DNA of 64,000 bases from Asaia bogorensis (GTDB taxonomy: Bacteria > Pseudomonadota > Alphaproteobacteria > Acetobacterales > Acetobacteraceae). Below are positions 17,265 to 25,703 of the stretch, in pieces. Position 1 is the first letter of the stretch; each line of letters begins with the position of its first letter. The notes beneath the pieces were generated by a model, which searched no databases, was not told the origin of the DNA, and saw only the letters and a list, made by a program, of their open reading frames with translations. A program made the position numbers and the translations under genes. The stretch is taken from positions 1-64,000 of the forward strand of contig CAMCDA010000002.1 in the NCBI GenBank assembly GCA_945873195.1, written 5' to 3'.

Positions 17265-20200
17265 ATGAACGTCGTGATGACCGATCAGAAACGCTCCCGT
17301 CTGGCCCTGTCGGACGCTGCCCTGCGTCTGGCTTTTTCCGCCAGCACGCTGGAGGCCGGACGAATCTACGAACTCCGCGGCCGTGTGCGCGATGTCGTGG
17401 TGTCCCCCGACGGCGGCCTGATCTCGGCCGAAGTCATTGGCACGGCGCCCAAGCCGTACATCCAGCGGATTCGTGTGCGCGATGCTGGCTGGGGGCGGCT
17501 GACCGTCAGCGGCGCCTGCACCTGCCCGGTCGGGCGCAACTGCAAGCATGTCGCGGCCGTGCTCGTCGCGGTCCAGAGGCAGGAGGCGGCCGAGGCCCTG
17601 GCGTCGGCTGGCAGCCTGGACATGGAGGAATCCCCCCGGAAACCGGCCAAGGCCGAACCGGCGGTCCCGGCGGAGGCGCGGCTGTCAGCCTCGATCGACA
17701 CCTGGCTGTCCGACCTGCAACGCGACCTGGACGATGAGACGGAAGACTACCCCGACACGATCCGCCATCGCCTGCTGTACGCCCTCGGCTGCGACGTCAC
17801 CCGGCCGGGCGTGCCGCTGCTGACCATCCAGCCGTTCAACGCGACGCTGCGGAAGGACGGCAAGCTCAGCCATATCCGCCAGTATCCGGCCAATCTGAGC
17901 GGCAATCCGGCCCGCTTCCTCCGCCCATCCGACCGCATCATCCTGACCCGTCTCGGCCGCCGCGCGGCCGGCACGAGCGGCGGCCGGACCGAGGATGACT
18001 CCGCCGACACGCTGCGCCGGTTGCTGGCGACAGGCCGAGCGTATTGGAAGCAGATTGAGGGAACGCCGCTGGGCGAGGGGGCTGAGCGGCCGGGGCGGAT
18101 CGCCTGGGAACTCGCCACCGACGGCACGCAGCGGGCGATGCTCGCCCTGGATGACGGGCTGACCGCGCTCCGCATCCCCGGGCCGTGGTATGTCGACCCC
18201 GAGGCGGGCCTGATGGGGCCCGTGAAGCTCGATTTGCCTCTGCCGCTGGTATCCCGCCTGCTTGCCGCGCCACCCATCCCCGCCGAGGCCGCCGCCAAAG
18301 TCCGCCAGGAAATCGCTCGGCGGCTGCCGTCGGTCGTCGTGCCGGTGCCGAGCGAACTGCCCGAGCCGACGCGCATTCCCGGCCCGCCCGTCCTGCATCT
18401 GCGCCTGATGTTGGGGGCGCTGCCGACCAGCTTTGCCTATCGCGGGACGCATGGCGGGAACGAGGTGCCGTTGATCTCGGCCCCGGTCGCGCGCCTGTCG
18501 TTTCAGTATGGCGTGGTGTCGGTGCCATGCACCGACCAGCTGATCCCCCGGGTGTTTGCCCAGGAAGGTGCGCTGTTCGAACCGCTTCGGGATGAGGTGG
18601 CCGAGGGGCGGGCGATGGACGATCTGGCCTCCCTGGGTTTGGGCCGCGTGTCTCGCATGATCCCGGTCTGGTACCGCCACGCGCATTCCGACGACTTCGC
18701 GATGGTGGATGAGGATCCGAATTCCGACTGGCTGACGTTCATGATCGATGAGGCCCCTCGTTTGCGCGAGGAAGGCTGGGTCATCGACATCGACGACGAC
18801 TTCCCGGTGCGCGTGGTCATGCCGGATGGCGATTTCGACGCCGAACTGATCGAAACGTCGGGCATCGACTGGCTGGACCTGCATCTGGGCGTGATCGTGG
18901 GCGGGGAGCGGGTTGATCTGATCCCGGCCCTGACCCGGCTGATCATGCAGCCCAACTTCGCCGCCACGATCGCGGATGAGAACGTCGCGACCCTGACCAT
19001 GAAGCTGCCCGACGGGCGGTTGCTGGCCATGCCGATGGAGCGCCTGCGCCCAACCCTGCAAGCCCTGATCGAACTGTTCGAGGGCGGCGTCATCGATCCC
19101 GAGGGTGGGAAGATCGGGTTCTCCCGCCTGAATGCCACCGACCTAGCGATCCTGGAGGAGCGTGCCGGCCTGGTCTGGCGTGGGGGAGAGGCGTTGCGCG
19201 ACCTGGGGCGCCAGCTGCGCGAATCCGGCGGCTCGATCCCGGTCGCCACGCTGCCGGACACGTTCAAGGGCATCCTGCGGCCCTATCAGGCGCGTGGCGT
19301 CGACTGGTTGCAGTTTTTGCGCGTGGCGGGCCTCGGTGGTGTGCTGGCCGACGACATGGGGCTGGGCAAGACGATCCAGACGCTCGCGCATCTGGCGATC
19401 GAGAAGGCCAACGGGCGGCTGGAACATCCCGCGCTGATCGTCTGCCCCACCAGCCTGATCCCGAACTGGGTGGCCGAGGCCGAGAAATTCGCCCCCAACC
19501 TGACCGTGCTGACGCTGCATGGCCTGACCCGGAAGGAACGCTTCGGGGACATTCCGAACCATGACCTGGTGCTGACGACCTATCCCCTGCTGGCCCGCGA
19601 CCACGTGGTGCTGACCGCGCAGGAATGGCACGTCGTCGTGCTGGATGAGGCGCAGACGATCAAGAACCCGAACGCCGCCACCACGCGCCAGGCGCTGCAA
19701 CTGAAGGCGAACCAGCGTTTGTGCCTGTCCGGCACGCCGTTGCAGAATCATCTGGGAGAGCTTTGGTCGCTGTTTGATTTCCTCGCCCCCGGCTTCCTGG
19801 GGGGACAGAAATCCTTCCGCACCCGCTACCGCACGCCGATCGAGAAGCATGGCGACGGGGAACGATCCGACCTGCTGAACCGGCGCGTCCGGCCGTTCCT
19901 GCTGCGCCGGACCAAGCAGGAGGTCGTCACCGAACTGCCGCCCAAGACCGAGATCACCGACCGGATCGAGATGGAGGACGCCCAGCGCGCCATCTACGAA
20001 GGCATCCGGTTGGCCATGCACTCCCGCGTGCAGGAGGCGATCGCGACCAAGGGGCTGGCCAAGTCGGGGATCATCATCCTGGACGCGCTGTTGAAGCTGC
20101 GGCAGGCCTGCTGCGACCCGAGGTTGTTGAAACTGAAGACGGTGGCGAAGTCGAAGGCCGGGTCGGCCAAGCTGGACCGGTTGATGGAGATGATCACGGT

Positions 20201-20672
20201 GATGCTGGCCGAGGGGCGGCGTATCCTGCTGTTCTCTCAGTTCACCGAAATGCTGGCGCTGATCGAGCGGCGGCTGTGGGATGAGAAGATCGATTACGTG
20301 ACGCTGACCGGCGATACCAAGGATCGCGCGACGCCGGTTAAGAAGTTCCAGTTGGGGGAGACCCCGCTGTTCCTGATCAGCCTGAAGGCCGGCGGCGTGG
20401 GGCTGAACCTTACGGCCGCGGATACGGTGATTCATTATGATCCGTGGTGGAACCCGGCGGTCGAAGACCAGGCGACCGACCGCGCGCACCGGATTGGGCA
20501 GAGCAAGAACGTGTTTGTCCATCGGTTGGTGACGGTTGGCACCATCGAGGAGAAGATGGAGGTCCTGAAGGACAAGAAGCGCGCCCTGGTCGCCTCGGTG
20601 ATGGAGGCGGAGCACGGGGGGGCGCTGAAGCTGACGGAAGCGGATGTGGAGGCTTTGTTCGGGGCGGCTTAG
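17265..20672 (+). CDS. SNF2-family DEAD/DEAH helicase with SWIM zinc finger
   Basis: SWIM motif CTCPVGRNCKH; LADDMGLGKTIQTL, LDEAQTIKN, LKAGGVGLNLTAAD, DRAHRIGQ. Confidence 0.95.
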   Translation: MNVVMTDQKRSRLALSDAALRLAFSASTLEAGRIYELRGRVRDVVVSPDGGLISAEVIGTAPKPYIQRIRVRDAGWGRLTVSGACTCPVGRNCKHVAAVLVAVQRQEAAEALASAGSLDMEESPRKPAKAEPAVPAEARLSASIDTWLSDLQRDLDDETEDYPDTIRHRLLYALGCDVTRPGVPLLTIQPFNATLRKDGKLSHIRQYPANLSGNPARFLRPSDRIILTRLGRRAAGTSGGRTEDDSADTLRRLLATGRAYWKQIEGTPLGEGAERPGRIAWELATDGTQRAMLALDDGLTALRIPGPWYVDPEAGLMGPVKLDLPLPLVSRLLAAPPIPAEAAAKVRQEIARRLPSVVVPVPSELPEPTRIPGPPVLHLRLMLGALPTSFAYRGTHGGNEVPLISAPVARLSFQYGVVSVPCTDQLIPRVFAQEGALFEPLRDEVAEGRAMDDLASLGLGRVSRMIPVWYRHAHSDDFAMVDEDPNSDWLTFMIDEAPRLREEGWVIDIDDDFPVRVVMPDGDFDAELIETSGIDWLDLHLGVIVGGERVDLIPALTRLIMQPNFAATIADENVATLTMKLPDGRLLAMPMERLRPTLQALIELFEGGVIDPEGGKIGFSRLNATDLAILEERAGLVWRGGEALRDLGRQLRESGGSIPVATLPDTFKGILRPYQARGVDWLQFLRVAGLGGVLADDMGLGKTIQTLAHLAIEKANGRLEHPALIVCPTSLIPNWVAEAEKFAPNLTVLTLHGLTRKERFGDIPNHDLVLTTYPLLARDHVVLTAQEWHVVVLDEAQTIKNPNAATTRQALQLKANQRLCLSGTPLQNHLGELWSLFDFLAPGFLGGQKSFRTRYRTPIEKHGDGERSDLLNRRVRPFLLRRTKQEVVTELPPKTEITDRIEMEDAQRAIYEGIRLAMHSRVQEAIATKGLAKSGIIILDALLKLRQACCDPRLLKLKTVAKSKAGSAKLDRLMEMITVMLAEGRRILLFSQFTEMLALIERRLWDEKIDYVTLTGDTKDRATPVKKFQLGETPLFLISLKAGGVGLNLTAADTVIHYDPWWNPAVEDQATDRAHRIGQSKNVFVHRLVTVGTIEEKMEVLKDKKRALVASVMEAEHGGALKLTEADVEALFGAA

Positions 20673-21142
20673 GTTGGTGTGACGGGTTCCAGCAGCCCGT
20701 CGGGGCCTCGGCGCATGGCGCGGACCGAATGGCCGTCTTCGGATTCGATGTAGATCGTCTGGATCGGGCCGAACAGTTCGCGCAGCTGGTCCTTGTCGGC
20801 GGTGTCGAGGAAGACCCGCAGGACGCGCGGATCGTAGAAGCGGAAATAGACAACGCGGCCGCCGGGAAGCTGGGCGCGCAGGCATTTCTTCAGATGGCGG
20901 CGGAAGGTGGGCAGGTCGGCGTCGGCCGTCGCGGCGATGCCCCAGGATTGGCCGATGCCCTGTTCCCGCCACCAGGCGAGGAAGCGGTCGCCTGGCGCCA
21001 TCGGCACGACCCAGGGGGCCGCAGCGGCAAGCGATGGGTCGAGCGGATCGTCGAACAGGCAGCGCGCCTGGGGGGCGAGGGCACGGAGCGTGGGCAGGAG
21101 GTTCGGGTCTCGGGCGGCGTCGATGATGCCGTAGAGGGTCAT
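20669..21142 (-). CDS. DUF4123 domain protein (T6SS effector adaptor-like)
   Basis: YGIIDAARDPNLL...FDDPLDPSLAAAAPWVVPM...FRRHLKKCL...VYFRFYDPRVLRVFLDT. Confidence 0.85.
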   Translation of the reverse strand: MTLYGIIDAARDPNLLPTLRALAPQARCLFDDPLDPSLAAAAPWVVPMAPGDRFLAWWREQGIGQSWGIAATADADLPTFRRHLKKCLRAQLPGGRVVYFRFYDPRVLRVFLDTADKDQLRELFGPIQTIYIESEDGHSVRAMRRGPDGLLEPVTPT

Positions 21143-21516
21143 GTGCCGCAGATCTCGCAGAATGCCTTGCCGGAGGCTGAGGCGGAGGTCAGCGCCTCGG
21201 CCTGGCGGCTGCCGCCATCGCTGCTGGAATCGCCGATGATGACGGTGGGCCAGCCAAGGACGATGACGCCGCCATGGACGGTGTTGTCACCGATGCGGGC
21301 GGCGGGTTGGCCGAAGATGATGACGCTGACGGAGCCCTTGATGATGACGTCGGGTGGGCCGACGCAGACGCACATGTCGGTGATGCGGGCGGCGGGCAGG
21401 GCACCGATCAGGACGGTGGGGGCGCAGGGGCCGATGATCGGGCCGCCGACGTGGGGGACGAGGCCGGTTACCATGGGGCAGACGTGCATGTCGGTTAGGC
21501 GGGCTGCGGGGGGCAT
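21139..21516 (-). CDS. PAAR domain-containing protein
   Basis: MPPAARLTDMHVCPMVTGLVPHVGGPI...PAARITDMCVC...IGDNTVHGG; ATGA overlap with DUF4123 gene. Confidence 0.92.
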   Translation of the reverse strand: MPPAARLTDMHVCPMVTGLVPHVGGPIIGPCAPTVLIGALPAARITDMCVCVGPPDVIIKGSVSVIIFGQPAARIGDNTVHGGVIVLGWPTVIIGDSSSDGGSRQAEALTSASASGKAFCEICGT

Positions 21517-21577
21517 GGTGTTGCTGTCCGGTTTGCGGCGGGCAAGTCTCCCCAAGCCCAAGTCGGACGTCAACATA

Positions 21578-21595
21578 TTGTTCTATTTGGAACAA
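21578..21595. promoter_or_regulatory. Inverted repeat TTGTTC-N6-GAACAA between divergent PAAR and effector genes
   Basis: Perfect 6-bp arms TTGTTC TATTTG GAACAA. Confidence 0.4.
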
Positions 21596-21707
21596 GGAGG
21601 GTTATTTGATGACCGATACCAAAGCGGCGATTATCAGGTTATGATCCTCGATACTCCGCCCTGCCTCGTGATATGAATGACACGGCTGTTCGGAAGGCTG
21701 GCCCCGC

Positions 21708-22136
21708 ATGGCGCTGATCATTTCTGACCTACAATATATGGCGCTCACGCGGGATATGCATCGGCATTTTCTTAAAGCGCTCGGTGACAGGCTTGCGGAG
21801 CCGGCCATTCGCGCCCGTTGGGCCTTGGAAGTTTCCGCCGATGCGAGCGCGGACGAGCGGTCCGGGGAGGTCGAGGAACTTATCCGTCAGGCCGGGACAT
21901 TGGGCTATTCCGAACCGGATCACGTCCAGGCCTATGTCATCTTGCAGGCCATAGCGACACCCGTGTTGCGCAGCCATCCGGTCTGGGGATGGATATCGTC
22001 GATCATGGGCGCCAAGGCGGAGTCTCCGAGCGCAAGGATGGCGGCCGTGGCGGCATTGTTGCCTGATGAAGAGAGCAGTCTCTGCTTTGGACCGAGAGCC
22101 GAGCATCGGTCGGAGGCCGCATGGCGGGAACGCTGA
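21708..22136 (+). CDS. T6SS effector-locus helper-like protein (uncharacterised)
   Basis: Pattern ISDLQYMALTRDMHRHFLKALGDRLAE...VEELIRQAGTLGYSEPDHVQAYVILQAIATPVLRSHP recalls small alpha-helical proteins often found in PAAR/T6SS effector loci. Confidence 0.55.
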   Translation: MALIISDLQYMALTRDMHRHFLKALGDRLAEPAIRARWALEVSADASADERSGEVEELIRQAGTLGYSEPDHVQAYVILQAIATPVLRSHPVWGWISSIMGAKAESPSARMAAVAALLPDEESSLCFGPRAEHRSEAAWRER

Positions 22137-22654
22137 CCATTCACTCGACCGGCGGTCAGGGATTGATGTCGGGGCACAGTTGGATCGAGTACCAGCCGGA
22201 TGGTGGCGTATCCAAGACCTATGGCACGTGGGGCAATAATCCGCGCGGGCGCGGAAATGGGCTGCACGAGGACCTCGAACAGGGCATCCCCCCAGGTGTT
22301 ACGCGGTCAGCGCGGCTTGATGATGCGCAGGAAGGCGCACTGATGGCGAAAATTGATGCCTACCGCGCCGAGGGAGCGGACGCCTGGGGTTATCTGTCAC
22401 CGTGCTCGACGTTCGCGGCTGACGCTTGGGAGGCTGGAACCGGTGAAAGCCTGGACCATCGGTCGGGTGTGATCAGCAATCCAACGCGATTGAACGAATC
22501 TATCGTTGCCGCGAATGACGCTGGCCCGGTGAAGGCGCCGGTGGCCGATACCGGATCGTCGTCGTCACCGTCGTCAAGTTCATCCTCCAGCCCTGGCGGT
22601 GGGCCGGGTTCGCCGTTTGATTCGCCCGTGCAGGCATGTCCGGTTCCAAAGTAG
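22121..22654 (+). CDS. Candidate permuted NlpC/P60-like cysteine hydrolase (effector)
   Basis: GHSWIEY (His) ... YGTWGN ... SPCSTFAADAWEAG (Cys) in permuted H-then-C order; Ser-rich low-complexity C-tail. Confidence 0.55.
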   Translation: MAGTLTIHSTGGQGLMSGHSWIEYQPDGGVSKTYGTWGNNPRGRGNGLHEDLEQGIPPGVTRSARLDDAQEGALMAKIDAYRAEGADAWGYLSPCSTFAADAWEAGTGESLDHRSGVISNPTRLNESIVAANDAGPVKAPVADTGSSSSPSSSSSSSPGGGPGSPFDSPVQACPVPK

Positions 22655-22701
22655 TTGTCGGGTTCTCTCGGGCGGGCCTACGGTAACGCGGAGAGGGACC
22701 A

Positions 22702-23049
22702 ATGATCGGGGAGTGGCTTCGAATGGTGGTTGCAACAATTGGCGTTTCCGCAGTGTGGGGGCCGACAACGTTAGACGCGGCCGATGTCAAATTCTTTGAA
22801 TTGTTTGAGCGCGTGGTCTCGTCCCAACGCCTCGTTCACATGGATGGGCTTGTTCTGCATAGCAATCTCGGCGTTGCCGGTATCGATCTGCGGTATGAGG
22901 GGGACGCGGCCTTGGTCGAGGTCCGGCTCGCCCCGGCGGGGAAGGATGTAAGCGGTGGCTTCATCTTTGATGTTCCCCTCCGGCCTGAGACCATGCGGGT
23001 TTTGTTTGGGCCATCCCGCCAGCAAGTGTGGCCAACAGATCGCCGCTGA
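22702..23049 (+). CDS. Small protein with putative signal peptide, immunity candidate
   Basis: Hydrophobic N-terminus (MVVATIGVSAVWGPTTLDAA), directly downstream of candidate effector. Confidence 0.45.
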   Translation: MIGEWLRMVVATIGVSAVWGPTTLDAADVKFFELFERVVSSQRLVHMDGLVLHSNLGVAGIDLRYEGDAALVEVRLAPAGKDVSGGFIFDVPLRPETMRVLFGPSRQQVWPTDRR

Positions 23050-23121
23050 GCGGGCGGCCAGTGATTGCCTCCAACCCACCCCCACCCCTAAACTCCCCCC
23101 AACCAACCGGGGGAAACACCA

Positions 23122-24813
23122 ATGTCCAAGCCCGACCCAATCACCGGCGCCGAGTTCCTCGCCCGCAGCCTCGCGGCCAACGGCACAACCCACGTCTTCT
23201 TCATAGACGCCGTCCTCCGCCGGACCCTCATCGAACTCGGGACCCTCGGCGTCCAGCGCGTCCTCGGCCATTCCGAGAAAGCCGTCGCCTACATGGCCGA
23301 CGGCTATGCCCGCATCGCTGGCCGCCCCGGGGTCTGCTTCGCCCAGTCCGTGGGTGCCTTCAACCTCGCCGCCGGCTTGCAGGACGCCTATCTCGGCCGA
23401 ACGCCTGTGATTGCGATGACCGGGCGGAAGCAGCCCGACATGCAGCATCGCAACGCCTACCAGGAACTCCCCCACACCCCGATGTTCGCGCCGACGACCA
23501 AGTTCTCGGCCTTCGTCGAATCCGCCGCGGACCTGCCCCGCCTCATGCGCCAGGCCTGGCGCGAGTCCCTCACCGGAACGCCCCGTCCCGCCCATCTCGA
23601 CCTCAACGGCCTGCAAGCCGAGGTCATCGAAACCGGCCTGGTCCAGGAAGCCCCTGTCGCCGAACCCGTCTTCGGCATGACCGTCCCCCCATACCGCCCC
23701 GCCGCCTCCCACGACGAGGTCGAGCAACTCGCAAAGCGCCTGCTCAAGGCAAGCAAGATCGTGATCGTGGCGGGGGAGGGCGCAACAGCCTCCGGCGCGG
23801 GCCCCGAAATCCTGGCCGTGGCCGAGGCCCTTTCCGCCCCCATCGCCACCTCGCTCGGCGCGCGCGGGATTGTCCCGACGATGCACCGTCTTTCGGTCGG
23901 CTGCGCCGGCAACTACGCCGCCCCGCCCACCAACCAGATCGTGCACGAGGCCGAACTGGTCTTCTTCATCGGCTGCGAGACAGGCGATCAGGTCACCCAC
24001 ACCTGGCGCATCCCCGCGATCGACACGCCTTGCGTCCAGATCGACCTGGACCCGGCGGAGATCGGCCGCTCCTACTCCAACACCATCGGCGCCATGGGCG
24101 ACCCCAAAGCCACACTCACAAAACTGCTCACCGCGCTCGGCAAACCCACACGGGATACCGCCTTCGCCGACCGCGCCGCCGGGATCATGGCGGCGTGGCG
24201 AACCGCCCGCGCGCCGCTGCTCGCCAGCAACGCCATGCCGATCTACCCCGACCGGCTGTGCGCGGAGATCACCCGCGCGCTGCCGCATGACGGCATCCTG
24301 GTGGCCGACACCGGCTATTCCAGCATCTGGACGAGTTCGCTGGTCGAACTGAACGGCGCCGGCCAGACCTATCTGCGCGCGGCAGGCTCCCTCGGCTGGT
24401 CCTTCCCCGCGGCCCTCGGTGCCAAATGCGCCGCCCCGCATCGCAAGGTCGTGTGCTGGTCTGGCGACGGCGCGATCTACTACCACCTGACCGAGCTTGA
24501 GACAGCCAAGCGACGCGGCATCGCCATCACCCTGATCATCAACAACAATTCCGGCTTCGGCCAGGGCTGGCCCAACATCCAGCGCCAGCAGGGCAACAAG
24601 CCCGGCGACGTGCGGGAACTGGTGCGCTTCGGACCCACCAACTTCGCCGATGTCGCCCGCATGTTCGGCCTGCGCGGTATCCGGGTTGAAGACCCGTCCC
24701 AGCTCGCCCCGGCGTTGAAGGAAGCAATGGCCTCGGACGAAACCGTGATCGTCGACGTCGCGACGGACATCGATTGCCGAGCACCGGAGCCTTGGTTGCC
24801 GGCTGGGGTGTAG
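23122..24813 (+). CDS. Thiamine-pyrophosphate-binding enzyme (acetolactate synthase-like)
   Basis: GHSEKAVAYMADGYARIAGRPGVCFAQS; WSGDGAIYYHLTELETAKRRGIAITLIINNNSGFGQ. Confidence 0.9.
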   Translation: MSKPDPITGAEFLARSLAANGTTHVFFIDAVLRRTLIELGTLGVQRVLGHSEKAVAYMADGYARIAGRPGVCFAQSVGAFNLAAGLQDAYLGRTPVIAMTGRKQPDMQHRNAYQELPHTPMFAPTTKFSAFVESAADLPRLMRQAWRESLTGTPRPAHLDLNGLQAEVIETGLVQEAPVAEPVFGMTVPPYRPAASHDEVEQLAKRLLKASKIVIVAGEGATASGAGPEILAVAEALSAPIATSLGARGIVPTMHRLSVGCAGNYAAPPTNQIVHEAELVFFIGCETGDQVTHTWRIPAIDTPCVQIDLDPAEIGRSYSNTIGAMGDPKATLTKLLTALGKPTRDTAFADRAAGIMAAWRTARAPLLASNAMPIYPDRLCAEITRALPHDGILVADTGYSSIWTSSLVELNGAGQTYLRAAGSLGWSFPAALGAKCAAPHRKVVCWSGDGAIYYHLTELETAKRRGIAITLIINNNSGFGQGWPNIQRQQGNKPGDVRELVRFGPTNFADVARMFGLRGIRVEDPSQLAPALKEAMASDETVIVDVATDIDCRAPEPWLPAGV

Positions 24814-24905
24814 GGAGGGGGCAATTCCGGCAACGGGGTTGGCGTTCCGCCGATCCCCCCGGTATAAGCCTCGTGTCATTCAGCCAAGAAGCAGACGAGC
24901 CCGCC

Positions 24906-25589
24906 ATGGCCGACCCCGCCGACTCCACCGACCTCGACCCCATCGCCGCCGCTCGGCAGCACATGGTGGATAGCCAGGTGCGACCCAACAAGGTCAACGA
25001 CGTCCGCATCCTGGACGCGATGCGCACCCTCCCGCGGGAGCGCTTCCTGCCCGCCAGCCGCCTCGCGCTGGCCTACGCGGATGAAGATGTGCCGCTGGGC
25101 AATGGCCGCTATATGATTGAACCGATGGTGATCGCCCGCATGATCCAGACCGCCGAACCGGTGGCTGGCTCCCGCGTTCTGGTGGTCGCGTCAGGCACCG
25201 GCTACGGCGCCGCCGTGCTGGCGCTTTGCGGTTGCCGCGTGACGGCGCTGGAGGAAGACGCGGGGCTCGCCGCCATGGCGCGGGATGCGCTGATGGAATC
25301 CGCGCCGTCCGTGTCGCTCGTGTCGGGACCGCTTTCCGCAGGATGGGCAGCCGGCGCACCCTACGACCTTATCCTCATTGAGGGCGGCGTGACGGAAATC
25401 CCCGCCGCGCTGGCCGAGCAGCTCCGCAATGACGGGGGGCGGCTGATCGCCGTGATCCGCGGCACCGGCCCAACCGGGTATGCGGTCCTGGCCGAGGCGA
25501 CACCGGTTGGTCTCAGCATCCAGCCGGTCTTCGATTGCGCGACCCCCGCCTTGCCGTCACTTCTGCCCGCGCCCGCGTTCCAGTTCTAG
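24906..25589 (+). CDS. Protein-L-isoaspartate O-methyltransferase family
   Basis: AARQHMVDSQVRPNKVNDVRILDAMRTLPRERFLP; ASGTGYGAAVLALCG. Confidence 0.9.
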   Translation: MADPADSTDLDPIAAARQHMVDSQVRPNKVNDVRILDAMRTLPRERFLPASRLALAYADEDVPLGNGRYMIEPMVIARMIQTAEPVAGSRVLVVASGTGYGAAVLALCGCRVTALEEDAGLAAMARDALMESAPSVSLVSGPLSAGWAAGAPYDLILIEGGVTEIPAALAEQLRNDGGRLIAVIRGTGPTGYAVLAEATPVGLSIQPVFDCATPALPSLLPAPAFQF

Positions 25590-25662
25590 CAGGTCTGAAC
25601 AGGGGGAACGCTTGGGCGTGGCAATCCCGCTCATTCTATGGCACATTCGGCATTGAGTATGC

Positions 25663-25680
25663 TCGGACCTCGTGGTCCGA
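25663..25680. promoter_or_regulatory. Inverted repeat upstream of tolC-like gene
   Basis: TCGGACC-TCGT-GGTCCGA, perfect 7-bp arms, about 24 nt before the ATG. Confidence 0.35.
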
Positions 25681-25703
25681 CGGCAGGTTCATGAGGGTTC
25701 AGC

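Noticed and set aside
17265-20672. SNF2/SWIM helicase as a new anti-phage system
   Set aside because: This helicase type is widespread as a stand-alone gene, and no nuclease or methylase partner is adjacent; proximity to PAAR alone is insufficient.
19143-20972. 609-aa minus-strand ORF
   Set aside because: Antisense of the SNF2 helicase and partly overlapping DUF4123 in another frame; shadow ORF.
22771-24879. 702-aa minus-strand ORF across the immunity candidate and TPP enzyme
   Set aside because: Antisense of a clear TPP enzyme; no domain signal.
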